Assembly: GCF_016653315.1 (NCBI RefSeq)
Contig: NZ_NHSH01000065.1
Location: 309,358-373,357, forward strand
Direction: 5' to 3'
DNA from: Halochromatium roseum
GTDB taxonomy: Bacteria; Pseudomonadota; Gammaproteobacteria; Chromatiales; Chromatiaceae
DNA length: 64,000 nt
Shown: positions 8,199-18,629 of the stretch, piece after piece
Position numbering within the stretch: the first letter of the stretch is position 1
Layout of the letters: each line of letters opens with the position of its first letter
Position numbers and translations under genes: made by a program
The notes under the pieces: generated by a model
What the model saw: the letters and a program-made list of their open reading frames with translations, nothing else
The model's database searches: none
What the model was told of the DNA's origin: nothing

Positions 8199-9336
8199 TC
8201 AACGCCCCGAACCGTCCTGGGTTGCCGTCTCCACCGCCAGGGGATTGCTCAGGCGGATCGGTTCGACCACGCCCGGCAGAGACCACTCCAGACGCTGAGC
8301 ATCCTCGGTAAAGACCCCGCGCAAGGACGCCTCATCGCTTGGGCTCGCCGAGGCTGCCGGGCATGGCTGGCGGTGATAGACCTCGGTCTCACGATCGTAG
8401 AGGTGAACCTGGCAGTCCGGGTTGGTCGCATCAGCGCCCCAGCGCTGCTCCAGATAGGCGATGAAGCGCCCGTCAGCACTGATCGCCGGATGGTGGTTGT
8501 CGACCTGGAGGCCGGCGTCGTTGCTGTTCAGGCTCAGCACTTCAGCCGCCTCGCCACTGGCAAGCGCTTGCCCGATCACTTGGCGCGGGCCGGCTGGGGT
8601 GGCTTGGTCGTAGACCAGCTGTTCGCCGAGCGCATCTAGCGCTGGGTTGGCGGACGCCTGCTCGGCATGCGTCAGCCTTGTGGTTTGCCCGAGCGCTAGA
8701 TCGTGCAGGAAGAGATCGCGAACGCCGTTGCGGTCGTTGGCGACCAGATCATTGGCTTCGCTGTGGAAGATGATCCGCTCACCGCTGGCATCGGCAGCGG
8801 GATAGCGACTGGGGCCGTTGCCGGCTTGGCCTTGCTCGGTGGCGCTGATCAACGCTAGGCGGTCAGTCAACAGGTCCAGGCGATAAAAATCGCTCGCGGT
8901 ATTTTGGACGCTGGTCTGCAATGCCTGGGTGGTTTCGAGCAGTAGCCAGTGGACCTGAGCATCAATCAGCGAGCGGGTCATTGGCTGCTGATCGATCTCC
9001 CGGGCTTGCAGCTGGCCTTCTAGCCAGGCGGGTCGGTTTTCAGTAGTGGTAATGAGCCGAGGGAGATCAAATCTGAACGATGTTGCCGCAGCCTGATGGA
9101 GAGATTCGGTTTGCGTTGGGGGCAGGCTCGAGCGCGCCGTACTCGCCATCCTGGCCTGGGTAACCACTGACCGGGCAGCCGAGGTGATTGCTGTTATCGT
9201 CCGCACACCAATCAATACCGGTGTCATTCAGCGGAGCGGCAGGCCAGGTCGAGCTGGCATCCGCGAGCGGAGCAGCGAGGGGCGGCAGGAGCGCGAGCCA
9301 CCAAGGCAGCGCTTGCAGGGCATCGAGAAGGCGCAT
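8199..9336 (-). pseudogene. Secreted TolB-like beta-propeller protein, frameshifted
   Basis: The true start is probably ATG 9336, preceded by AAAGGAG, giving a signal peptide (MRLLDALQALPWWLALLPPLAAPLADA split across the leader) and then NDTGIDWCADDN...GYPGQDGEYG, a segment typical of secreted bacterial proteins next to DUF1566-type domains. This frame stops at 9067. The rest continues in another frame from about 9110 to 8199: RFDLPRLITT, then PD40/WD-like blades such as ADASGERIIFHSEANDLVAND and AISADGRFIAYLEQR, as in TolB-type propellers. A one-base shift between about 9070 and 9115 joins both parts. It is either a pseudogene or a sequencing error. Confidence 0.7.
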
Positions 9337-9540
9337 CTCAGACTCCTTTGGTCTGTCCATAGGGCATTGCGAGGCATCAGCAGTCGACCGGGCTCGTCAG
9401 GTCGGCGGTGTTCCCACCCGCTGCACGGGTCGGCTGGGAGTCTAATCTAACCAGGCTGTCGTCGCACCACCGCCATGATCAGGAACAAAAGCTCGAACCG
9501 CGACGACGGTCAGCTGCTCCAGACACTCCCAACTTGCGCC

Positions 9541-9587
9541 AAACTGCCAGTTAAAACTTGCAAACTGACCGCTACGAGCCAAAACTG
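9541..9587 (+). promoter_or_regulatory. Candidate HipB-type operator: three AAACTG half-sites
   Basis: AAACTG occurs at 9541, 9562 and 9582, that is with spacings of 21 and 20 bp (two helical turns). The first copy is part of a perfect palindrome, AACTGCCAGTT (5-bp arms, one central base, 9542-9552). They lie directly upstream of the HTH gene start at 9594. Autorepression by HipB-like proteins through such repeated sites is known; the assignment here is inferred. Confidence 0.55.
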
Positions 9588-9593
9588 TCAGCC

Positions 9594-9896
9594 ATGACTG
9601 ACATTATCCGCTTCCCCGACGAACTCGGCGCCCGCGTCCGCGCTCAGCGTGAAGCGCTCGGCCTGTCGAAGACCGAGCTTGCGCAACGCGCCGGCAAGGT
9701 GCGCGAGGTCGTCTATCGGATCGAGCGTGGCGAAGACGTCACCCTGTCCTCGCTGATGGCGGTGCTCGCCGCCCTCGGCTTGGTGATTCGGCTAGAAAGG
9801 GCCGGCCTGCCGACCATGCAAGAGGTCGCTGCCCGCTTCAGTCTCGATGAGGACGAGGAAGAGGACGAGGAAGAGGACGACGCGGATGCTACCTGA
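9594..9896 (+). CDS. HipB-like XRE-family HTH regulator (antitoxin)
   Basis: 100-aa protein with an XRE-type helix-turn-helix (LGARVRAQREALGLSKTELA...VVYRIERGEDVTLSSLMAVL, about residues 9-60) and a highly acidic tail (DEDEEEDEEEDDADA). It is expected to bind and neutralise the downstream HipA-like kinase and to repress its own promoter. ATG 9594 is preferred over the in-frame TTG 9558, since the latter would run the protein through the proposed operator. The stop overlaps the next start by 11 bp, so both are translated together. Confidence 0.85.
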   Translation: MTDIIRFPDELGARVRAQREALGLSKTELAQRAGKVREVVYRIERGEDVTLSSLMAVLAALGLVIRLERAGLPTMQEVAARFSLDEDEEEDEEEDDADAT

Positions 9897-11118
9897 GAAG
9901 ATTCCGCTGCTGGAGGTCGCCATTGGTGAGCACCAGGGCGCCGGCCAGTTGCTGAAACACTCGATCTACGAATTCCGCTACCTGTCCGCCGAGCCACGCC
10001 AGCCATCCGTCGCCCTGCTGATGCCCGCGCGGTCGCAGCTGACCTGGCAGGCGGGCGACCTGTTTCCGAGCATGGACCAGAACCTGCCCGAGGGCGATCT
10101 GTTCATGCGCATCCGCGCGTTGTTCCCGAAACAACCGACCACGCCGATGCACCTGCTGGCGCTGATTGGCGACAATGGCATTGGCCGTCTCGGCTTCAGA
10201 CTGCCGGGAGCTCCGCCTGCCCGGCCGGCAACGCCGATCTCCAAACAAGCCCTGCTGCAACTGCCCTATAGCCCCGAGGTGTTCGCGGATCTGGTCCATG
10301 CCTACCTGAGCACTGGGGCCGGCATCGCCGGTATGCAGCCGAAGATCATGGTGCCTGAGCGTGCCACGGTTCCGATCACCTCACTGATCGTCAAGGCCGC
10401 TGGTCCCTCCTACCCCGACCTCGCGGCCAACGAATACCTCTGTCTGAGCGCGGCACGACGCGCCGGCATCGAGACACCGACTTTCGACCTCTCTGAGGAC
10501 GGCCAACTGCTGGTGCTAGACCGATTCGATCTGATCGCGCAAGAGGATGGCCGCATCGAGCGGCTTGGGTTCGAGGATATCGCCGCACTCGCCGGGCTGC
10601 GGGTCCGGGATACGCTGTCCGATCGCAAATATCAGGGCAGTTATCAGGCCGTCGTTGAGTTGCTCAAACAGCTACAACTGCCGCGCGAGAACCTGTCCAG
10701 ATTCTTCGCACAGCTCGCCTTTTCGGTGATGGTGCGCAACGGTGACGCCCACTTGAAGAATTTTGGGCTGCTCTATCGATCCGCCGCCGACCTTTGGCTC
10801 GCCCCCCTATTCGATGTCGTCACCACCAGCATCTACCGCTACAGCCGCTACGAGGGTGGTCCCGAGCTGGAGGATCGGACCATGGCACTCAAGCTGCTGC
10901 GGGGCAGGCATCAGACTCGGGCCTACCCGACAGCGACCGAGCTGATGGACTTCGGTCGGCGCTTCTGCGGTGTCGACAAGCCCAAGCCGGTCCTTGAGGC
11001 GATCGCCCAGGGCATGAGCGACAGCTTGCAGGAGACGACAAACGACGCGCGCATCCCCACTGCCCTACACGCCGCCATGAGCCAGGCTTGGGAGACTGGC
11101 CTTGCGTATGCGCGATGA
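9886..11118 (+). CDS. HipA-like serine/threonine kinase (toxin)
   Basis: 410-aa protein of the HipA family. HipA kinases phosphorylate glutamyl-tRNA synthetase or other translation factors and induce dormancy. Visible parts are the N-terminal HipA subdomain, the Gly-rich segment GIAGMQPKIMV (corresponding to SGVQPK in HipA), the catalytic loop MVRNGDAHLKNFG with Asp and Asn, and the metal-binding Asp in LAPLFDVV. ATG 9886 overlaps the antitoxin gene; the frame is open to 9847. Key motifs are intact, so the protein is probably active. The target is unknown. Confidence 0.85.
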   Translation: MLPEKIPLLEVAIGEHQGAGQLLKHSIYEFRYLSAEPRQPSVALLMPARSQLTWQAGDLFPSMDQNLPEGDLFMRIRALFPKQPTTPMHLLALIGDNGIGRLGFRLPGAPPARPATPISKQALLQLPYSPEVFADLVHAYLSTGAGIAGMQPKIMVPERATVPITSLIVKAAGPSYPDLAANEYLCLSAARRAGIETPTFDLSEDGQLLVLDRFDLIAQEDGRIERLGFEDIAALAGLRVRDTLSDRKYQGSYQAVVELLKQLQLPRENLSRFFAQLAFSVMVRNGDAHLKNFGLLYRSAADLWLAPLFDVVTTSIYRYSRYEGGPELEDRTMALKLLRGRHQTRAYPTATELMDFGRRFCGVDKPKPVLEAIAQGMSDSLQETTNDARIPTALHAAMSQAWETGLAYAR

Positions 11119-11149
11119 GGTCGTTGGCGAGCCCAGTTGGCAAGCGCGC

Positions 11150-12039
11150 TCAGTCCGTCGTCAGCCGATCCACATCCACCGAGACCGTCAGGCTGTGCTC
11201 GCCGCCGCCATAGAACACCCCGCGCAGCGGGGTGACGTCTTGATAGTCGCGACCAAAGGCGGTGGTGATGTACTGATCGGTGATCGCGCAATCGTTGGTC
11301 GGATCGAGATCGACCCAGCCGCCGCTGTGCACGGCCTCGGGGCAATAGACCGACAGCCAGGCATGCGAGGCATCGGCGCCGCGCAACTTGGGCTGACCCG
11401 GTGGCGGCAGGGTCTCGAGGTAACCGCTGACATAGCGCGCCGGCAGCCCGAGGCCGCGCAGCGCCGAGATCGCCAGATGGGCGAAATCCTGACAGACCCC
11501 ACGGCGTAGCTGCAAGACCTCGGCGACAGGGGTGGCGATCGTGGTCGAGGTCGGATCGTATTCAAAATCGCGATGGATGCGACCGACCAACTCCAAGGCC
11601 GCCTCAAGCAGCGGCCGCTCGGGGACGAAGGATTCGCGCGCATAGTCCGCCGCCAGCGCATCGAGCGGTACCACCGGCGACGGCAGCCGGAACAGGCGCG
11701 CCGAGGCGGCCTCGGCGCCGGTGCTGGCCTGCAACTGGGTGAGTAGCTTCTCCCAGGGCTGGGTCGCGGCCGGTTCGGGCAGCGTCGGCGCCCAGACCTC
11801 GACCTCGGCGCTGGCGGTGATCTCGAGCTGCAGATGCGACTGCTGCACCGAGAAGTAGCTGACCCGGTTGCCAAAGAAGTCGCGGTGCTCGCGCACCACC
11901 GAGGGCCAGGGATTGATCCGCAGATGAGCCAGCCGGCAGCGCTGATAGGGCATCTCGCGCGGCTTCAGATGGGCGATGCTGTGGCAGAGCGAGACCGGGC
12001 CGCCATAGCCGTAGCGGGTCTGATGGGTGATCTGATACC

Positions 12040-12043
<4 letters not shown>
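11150..12043 (-). CDS. Transglutaminase-like cysteine peptidase
   Basis: 297-aa protein with an N-terminal bacterial transglutaminase-type domain (MRYQITHQTRYGYGGPV) and a transglutaminase core. The catalytic triad is visible: Cys in RRGVCQDFAH, His in ADASHAWLSVY, Asp in WVDLDPTND. Members of this group recur next to circularly permuted ATP-grasp and alpha-E proteins and have been predicted to act with them in peptide synthesis, tagging or removal. The start codon overlaps the stop of the ATP-grasp gene (ATGA), so the two are translationally coupled. Confidence 0.9.
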
Positions 12044-14889
<2,846 letters not shown>

Positions 14890-15032
14890 AGAGGCGCCGA
14901 TTGGACAGGCCTAGCCCTCGCCGCAGCAAGATTCGGCACAACATTGAGAGCCTGGCCAGCGTCACGCGGACGGCGCCGGTCAGCACCGGCCCTGAAGCAT
15001 TCACATTCACAGTCTGAAGCCGCTCTCGGTAG

Positions 15033-15052
15033 AGATCTGTCTGGACAGATCT
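15033..15052 (-). terminator. Perfect 9-bp hairpin downstream of ICMT-type gene
   Basis: AGATCTGTC-TG-GACAGATCT, a perfect inverted repeat 3 bp after the stop codon of the minus-strand methyltransferase gene. No T-run follows on either strand, so it is not a classical intrinsic terminator; it could be an mRNA 3'-end stabiliser or a protein site. Confidence 0.35.
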
Positions 15053-15055
15053 GAA

Positions 15056-15559
15056 TTAGTACAGGTAAGGGATGAACTTGCTGACGCGCGCCGCATAGTC
15101 GCGGTATTCAGGATGACGCTCGCTCAGCCAAGCCTCTTCTTTACGCGCCTTGAAATCGAAGAACAAGAAGCCGATCACCAACAACAGCAGATGGGATAGG
15201 CTGATCGAGTAGAGCGTCCAGGCCAGCGCGGCGCTCAACAGGCTCGCGTAGAGCGGATGGCGCACCAGACTGTAGACCCCGTGTTGGACCAGCTGGCTGT
15301 GGTCGACCGGATAGGGCAAGGGCGTCAGGTAATCGCGAATATGGTGAGAGCCCATGGCGCCAAGCACCAGTGCCGCGAGCGCGAAAGGGATCGCAAGGAT
15401 CAGCCTCGGTAGCAGCAGCTCGGCGAGCAGCGCAGGGGAGAGCCCTGGATGCCAGACCGGAGTCACCGCAAAGATGATCATCAGCACGAACTGAACCGCA
15501 ACGAGCATTTCGCCGCGCCGTCCAAGCCCAGGCCCTGGCCGGTCGTTGGATTGGCTCAT
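15056..15559 (-). CDS. Isoprenylcysteine carboxyl methyltransferase-family membrane protein
   Basis: 167 aa with about four hydrophobic segments. The C-terminal signature LVRHPLYASLL followed by FFDFKARKEEAWLSERHPEYRDYAARV is the ICMT/PEMT-like SAM-binding region (HP...E...P.Y..Y). Bacterial members methylate lipids or are of unknown substrate. ATG 15559 is chosen because GGAGA lies 7 bp upstream; an ATG 27 bp further upstream is possible. It stands alone on the minus strand, divergent from the CIA30 gene. Confidence 0.8.
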   Translation of the reverse strand: MSQSNDRPGPGLGRRGEMLVAVQFVLMIIFAVTPVWHPGLSPALLAELLLPRLILAIPFALAALVLGAMGSHHIRDYLTPLPYPVDHSQLVQHGVYSLVRHPLYASLLSAALAWTLYSISLSHLLLLVIGFLFFDFKARKEEAWLSERHPEYRDYAARVSKFIPYLY

Positions 15560-15699
15560 GAAGGTCTCCGTCTCAGGAATGATCAAAGCGGGTCAGTATC
15601 GCATCAGCTCGGCCTGCCGTGTCAGTCGGATATCAAGAAATCGAAGTTCAGCCGGCCCAGCCCTAGACCCAAGGTGGACCGTCGGTACAGACTATGTAG

Positions 15700-16275
15700 A
15701 TGTTCAAGCCGATGCCCCTAACCCTCCTAGCCCTCCTCACCATGATGAATCCGGCCTTCGCCGCCCCTTCTGGGCTGATCGACGATTTTCGCCAGGACCG
15801 AGACGTATCAAGGCTCGGTTCCGCCTGGCGCCTCACCACTGACCGCGTGATGGGTGGGATCTCGGAGGCGCAGATGACGCGCGCTGTGATTGACGGACGT
15901 CCAGCGCTGTGCCTAACCGGCACCGTTAGCCTGGAAAATAACGGTGGCTTCGTCCAAATGAACCTAGATCTCAGTCCCGATCGCGGGCTCCTAGACGCGA
16001 GCGCCTACAACGGCATCAGGCTCATCGTGCGTGGCGATGGCGCTGACTACAACCTCCACCTCAAGACCGCCGCCACCAGGCTACCCTGGCAGTCTTACCG
16101 CGCCGCGTTCCAGACCGGATCGGCCTGGCAAGAGGTGCGACTGCCATTCTCCTCATTCGAGCCACACCGCCTCGTTCCCGCGCTTGATCCAACCCGACTC
16201 AAACGCCTTGGCATCGTCGCCATCGGGCGGGCCATGAGCGCCGACGTCTGCATCGCCGAGATCCGCTTCTACTAA
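15700..16275 (+). CDS. CIA30-domain secreted protein
   Basis: 191 aa with a signal peptide (LTLLALLTMMNPAFAAP, cleavage after AFA-A) and a CIA30-type galactose-binding-like domain: LIDDFRQD, DRVMGGISEAQM, GFVQMNLDL, YNGIRLIVRGDG, PFSSFEP. The family is named after a mitochondrial complex I assembly factor; bacterial exported members have no settled role. Another ATG (MPLTLL) lies 4 codons downstream. Neighbours give no further hint. Confidence 0.85.
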   Translation: MFKPMPLTLLALLTMMNPAFAAPSGLIDDFRQDRDVSRLGSAWRLTTDRVMGGISEAQMTRAVIDGRPALCLTGTVSLENNGGFVQMNLDLSPDRGLLDASAYNGIRLIVRGDGADYNLHLKTAATRLPWQSYRAAFQTGSAWQEVRLPFSSFEPHRLVPALDPTRLKRLGIVAIGRAMSADVCIAEIRFY

Positions 16276-16814
16276 CCATCTGCTCGCCTTCTGCTCGCCA
16301 AGGCTTATGGCGCGGAGCCACCCCAGAAAACGAATCGCGTGAGATTCACATCAAGACATCACCTTACTCTCGAACAAAAAGCCTGAAGTCATTGATTCTA
16401 AATAGCTCATCAGGGATTCATTGATCAAGCCATCAGGGAAACCCTGATCAGCGGAAAAACTGAACAAGGCCCAAGGCCACAATCGATCAACCTCTCCCGG
16501 TGTCGTCCTCCACCCGCGCGTCTCGCTCCGAACCATCTGATTTTCCTTAAGCTCTCGCGCCAAGGTACATCCTTGCCCCACCGATGCGACTCAGCAGCGC
16601 ATAACGACAGCAGACGCAGCGCCTTTTTGCCGACCTCAACTCCACTTTTGCCCACCGGCATCGAGATCCGACTCGTGCGGCGTTGAGGATACAAATTACA
16701 TTAGAAAAATTCGCCAAGACACTGAAAATAAATCATTAACAGAAAACCTCTACCAAAAACACCTAAACCAGCGCTAACCCTTTTGTCACACAAGAAAAAA
16801 CTTGAATAACGACC
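16276..16814. other. AT-rich non-coding region upstream of mraZ
   Basis: About 540 bp with clearly lower GC than its surroundings. I see no convincing gene on either strand. It holds a 7-bp hairpin ATCAGGG-AAA-CCCTGAT (16432-16448), with another ATCAGGG at about 16409, and a run of A-rich sequence before the mraZ promoter. Short minus-strand frames are present but lack start signals and family features. Confidence 0.6.
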
Positions 16815-16843
16815 TTGACCGGAACAAAACCGCCACCTAACAT
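16815..16843 (+). promoter_or_regulatory. mraZ (dcw cluster) promoter
   Basis: TTGACC (16815-16820), a 17-bp spacer and TAACAT (16838-16843) make a good sigma-70 promoter. Transcription would start near 16850, within the MraZ boxes and about 55 bp before the mraZ start codon. Confidence 0.7.
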
Positions 16844-16876
16844 TGGAAAAAAGTGGGGTGCGGTGGAATTTTGGGG
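16844..16876 (+). promoter_or_regulatory. MraZ operator: TGGRR boxes at 10-bp period
   Basis: TGGAA at 16844, TGGGG at 16854 and TGGAA at 16864 stand exactly 10 bp apart; a further TGGGG begins at 16872. MraZ is known to bind arrays of TGGGN separated by 5 bp in the promoter of its own gene. The location just downstream of the -10 box fits autorepression. Confidence 0.7.
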
Positions 16877-16904
16877 TGATGACCGCCTTTAAGGGGGGCT
16901 GGTC

Positions 16905-17357
16905 ATGTTTAGGGGGACACAATTTCTCAACCTGGACGCCAAAGGGCGTCTTGCGATTCCGTCACGACAACGCGAACGGTTAGCGCAGCTCTGCGACTCC
17001 CACCTCGTCATCACCGCCCATCCCCAGCGGTGCCTGCTGATTTATCCAGAGCCTGGTTTTGTTGAGCTTGAACGAAAGCTCAACGCGATGCCGGCGCATC
17101 TCGAGGAGACTACCGCCTTACAACGGTTGCTGATCGGGTACGCCAACGATGTCGACATGGACGCCCAGGGACGCGTGCTGCTGACCCCAGCACAACGTGA
17201 GTTTGCCGCCCTGCAGAAGCGCGTGGCACTGGTCGGCATGGTCAATCGCTTCGAGCTGTGGGACGAGTCTGCCTGGCAGGCAACGATCAAAGGCGCCGAA
17301 GACATTGATCTTTCACGCCTCGCGGCAAATCCGGAAACAGCGTCTTTTTCTTTTTAG
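16905..17357 (+). CDS. mraZ: Transcriptional regulator MraZ
   Basis: 150-aa DNA-binding protein with two AbrB-like MraZ half-domains: MFRGTQFLNLDAKGRLAIPSRQR and VDMDAQGRVLLTPAQREFA. It is usually the first gene of the division and cell wall cluster and represses that cluster. A purine-rich AAGGGGGG precedes the ATG. The TGGRR boxes upstream support autoregulation. The next gene, rsmH, follows after 46 bp on the same strand. Confidence 0.95.
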   Translation: MFRGTQFLNLDAKGRLAIPSRQRERLAQLCDSHLVITAHPQRCLLIYPEPGFVELERKLNAMPAHLEETTALQRLLIGYANDVDMDAQGRVLLTPAQREFAALQKRVALVGMVNRFELWDESAWQATIKGAEDIDLSRLAANPETASFSF

Positions 17358-17403
17358 TTTGAATTACTTAGAACATAAATCGCATAAGGGGTCGAGCCAA
17401 CGA

Positions 17404-18336
17404 ATGGCATCGCAGAGGCACGTACCAGTTCTGTTGGACGAAAGCATGCAAGCATTAGCCATACAGACATCGGGCTTCTATCTCGACGGCACCTTCGGCC
17501 GCGGCGGTCACGCGCGCGCGCTGCTGGCACGACTCGGTCCATCGGGAAGGCTCCTGGCCGTCGACCGAGACCCGGAGGCGGTTGCCGCGGCCACCACCCT
17601 GGCCGAGGACGATCCCCGCTTCGAGATCGAGCGCGCGCGTTACTCGCAGCTGCCAGAGCTTGCCGGGGCGAGAGGCTGGAGCGGACGCATCAACGGCATC
17701 CTGCTCGATCTGGGTGTTTCATCCCCGCAGCTCGACCAGCCAGAACGCGGCTTCAGCTTCAATGCCGATGCCCCGCTTGACATGCGGATGAACCCGAGTA
17801 CCGGGCAAAGTGCCGCGGACTGGCTTGCGACCGCGAGCGAGCAGGACATTGCCCACACCCTAAAAGCGCTGGGCGAGGAGCAATTTGCGCGCCGCATCGC
17901 CCGCGCCATCATTGCCGCGCGCCAGCAGGCACCGATCAGCACAACCGGCCAGCTCGCCGCCATCATCGAGCGCAGCGTGCCAACCCGCGAGCCGGGCAAG
18001 CATCCGGCAACCCGTAGCTTCCAAGCCATCCGCATCCAGATCAATGCCGAACTCGACGAGCTGCGCAGCGCGCTAGCCGGGGTCTGCAATCTGCTCGCCA
18101 GCGGCGGGCGTTTGGTCGTGATCAGCTTCCATTCGCTGGAAGATCGGCTAGTAAAACGCTTCATCCGCGACGAGGCGCAGGGCGCAAGCATCCCTAAGCG
18201 CGTGCCAGTCCGTGATGCTGAGCTGTGCCGGCGGCTGCGCCCGATCGGCAGCGCGATAAGGCCATCAGCGGCTGAGCTCGAGCGTAATCCGCGCGCGCGC
18301 AGCGCGGTCCTTCGCGTCGCCGAGCGGCTGCCATGA
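17404..18336 (+). CDS. rsmH: 16S rRNA (cytosine1402-N4)-methyltransferase RsmH
   Basis: 310-aa SAM-dependent methyltransferase that modifies C1402 in the ribosomal P site. Typical motifs: HVPVLLDE at the start, DGTFGRGGHA (SAM loop), LLDLGVSSPQLDQPERGFSF and the C-terminal ISFHSLEDRLVKRF. ATG 17404 with AAGGGG upstream is the start; the frame runs further up through mraZ as a shadow. The stop overlaps the ftsL start (ATGA). Confidence 0.95.
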   Translation: MASQRHVPVLLDESMQALAIQTSGFYLDGTFGRGGHARALLARLGPSGRLLAVDRDPEAVAAATTLAEDDPRFEIERARYSQLPELAGARGWSGRINGILLDLGVSSPQLDQPERGFSFNADAPLDMRMNPSTGQSAADWLATASEQDIAHTLKALGEEQFARRIARAIIAARQQAPISTTGQLAAIIERSVPTREPGKHPATRSFQAIRIQINAELDELRSALAGVCNLLASGGRLVVISFHSLEDRLVKRFIRDEAQGASIPKRVPVRDAELCRRLRPIGSAIRPSAAELERNPRARSAVLRVAERLP

Positions 18337-18629
18337 AAACGCTCGGTTTACACACCGGGGCGCTAGTTGGAGTGGCCTTGCTCGGCCTGGCCGTGGTCGC
18401 CACCGCGACCGCTGTGGTTTACGTCAAGTATTTAACTCGCATCGAGTTCGTCGATCTACAAGCGGTTCGTGCCGCGCGCGATGCGCTCGATGTCGAGTGG
18501 GGTCGCCTGCGCATCGAAGAGGCGGCCATGGGAACGCAGACGCGGATCGAGCGCCAAGCCCGAGAGTCACTCAAGATGCATCTGCCGCGCACAGGCGAGC
18601 TACGCATCGTCGAGGTCAACACCGAATGA
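18333..18629 (+). CDS. ftsL: Cell division protein FtsL
   Basis: 98-aa bitopic membrane protein: short N-terminus, one membrane helix (LVGVALLGLAVVATATAVVYV, about residues 9-29 split) and a periplasmic coiled coil (LQAVRAARDALDVEWGRLRIEE). FtsL forms the FtsQLB complex that activates FtsWI. Identified by size, topology and position between rsmH and ftsI; sequence conservation in this family is low. ATGA overlaps at both ends. Confidence 0.9.
   Translation: MKTLGLHTGALVGVALLGLAVVATATAVVYVKYLTRIEFVDLQAVRAARDALDVEWGRLRIEEAAMGTQTRIERQARESLKMHLPRTGELRIVEVNTE

Noticed and set aside
16351..16694. Short minus-strand frames in the AT-rich region before mraZ
   Set aside because: No ribosome site and no family resemblance; the region reads better as regulatory or relic DNA.
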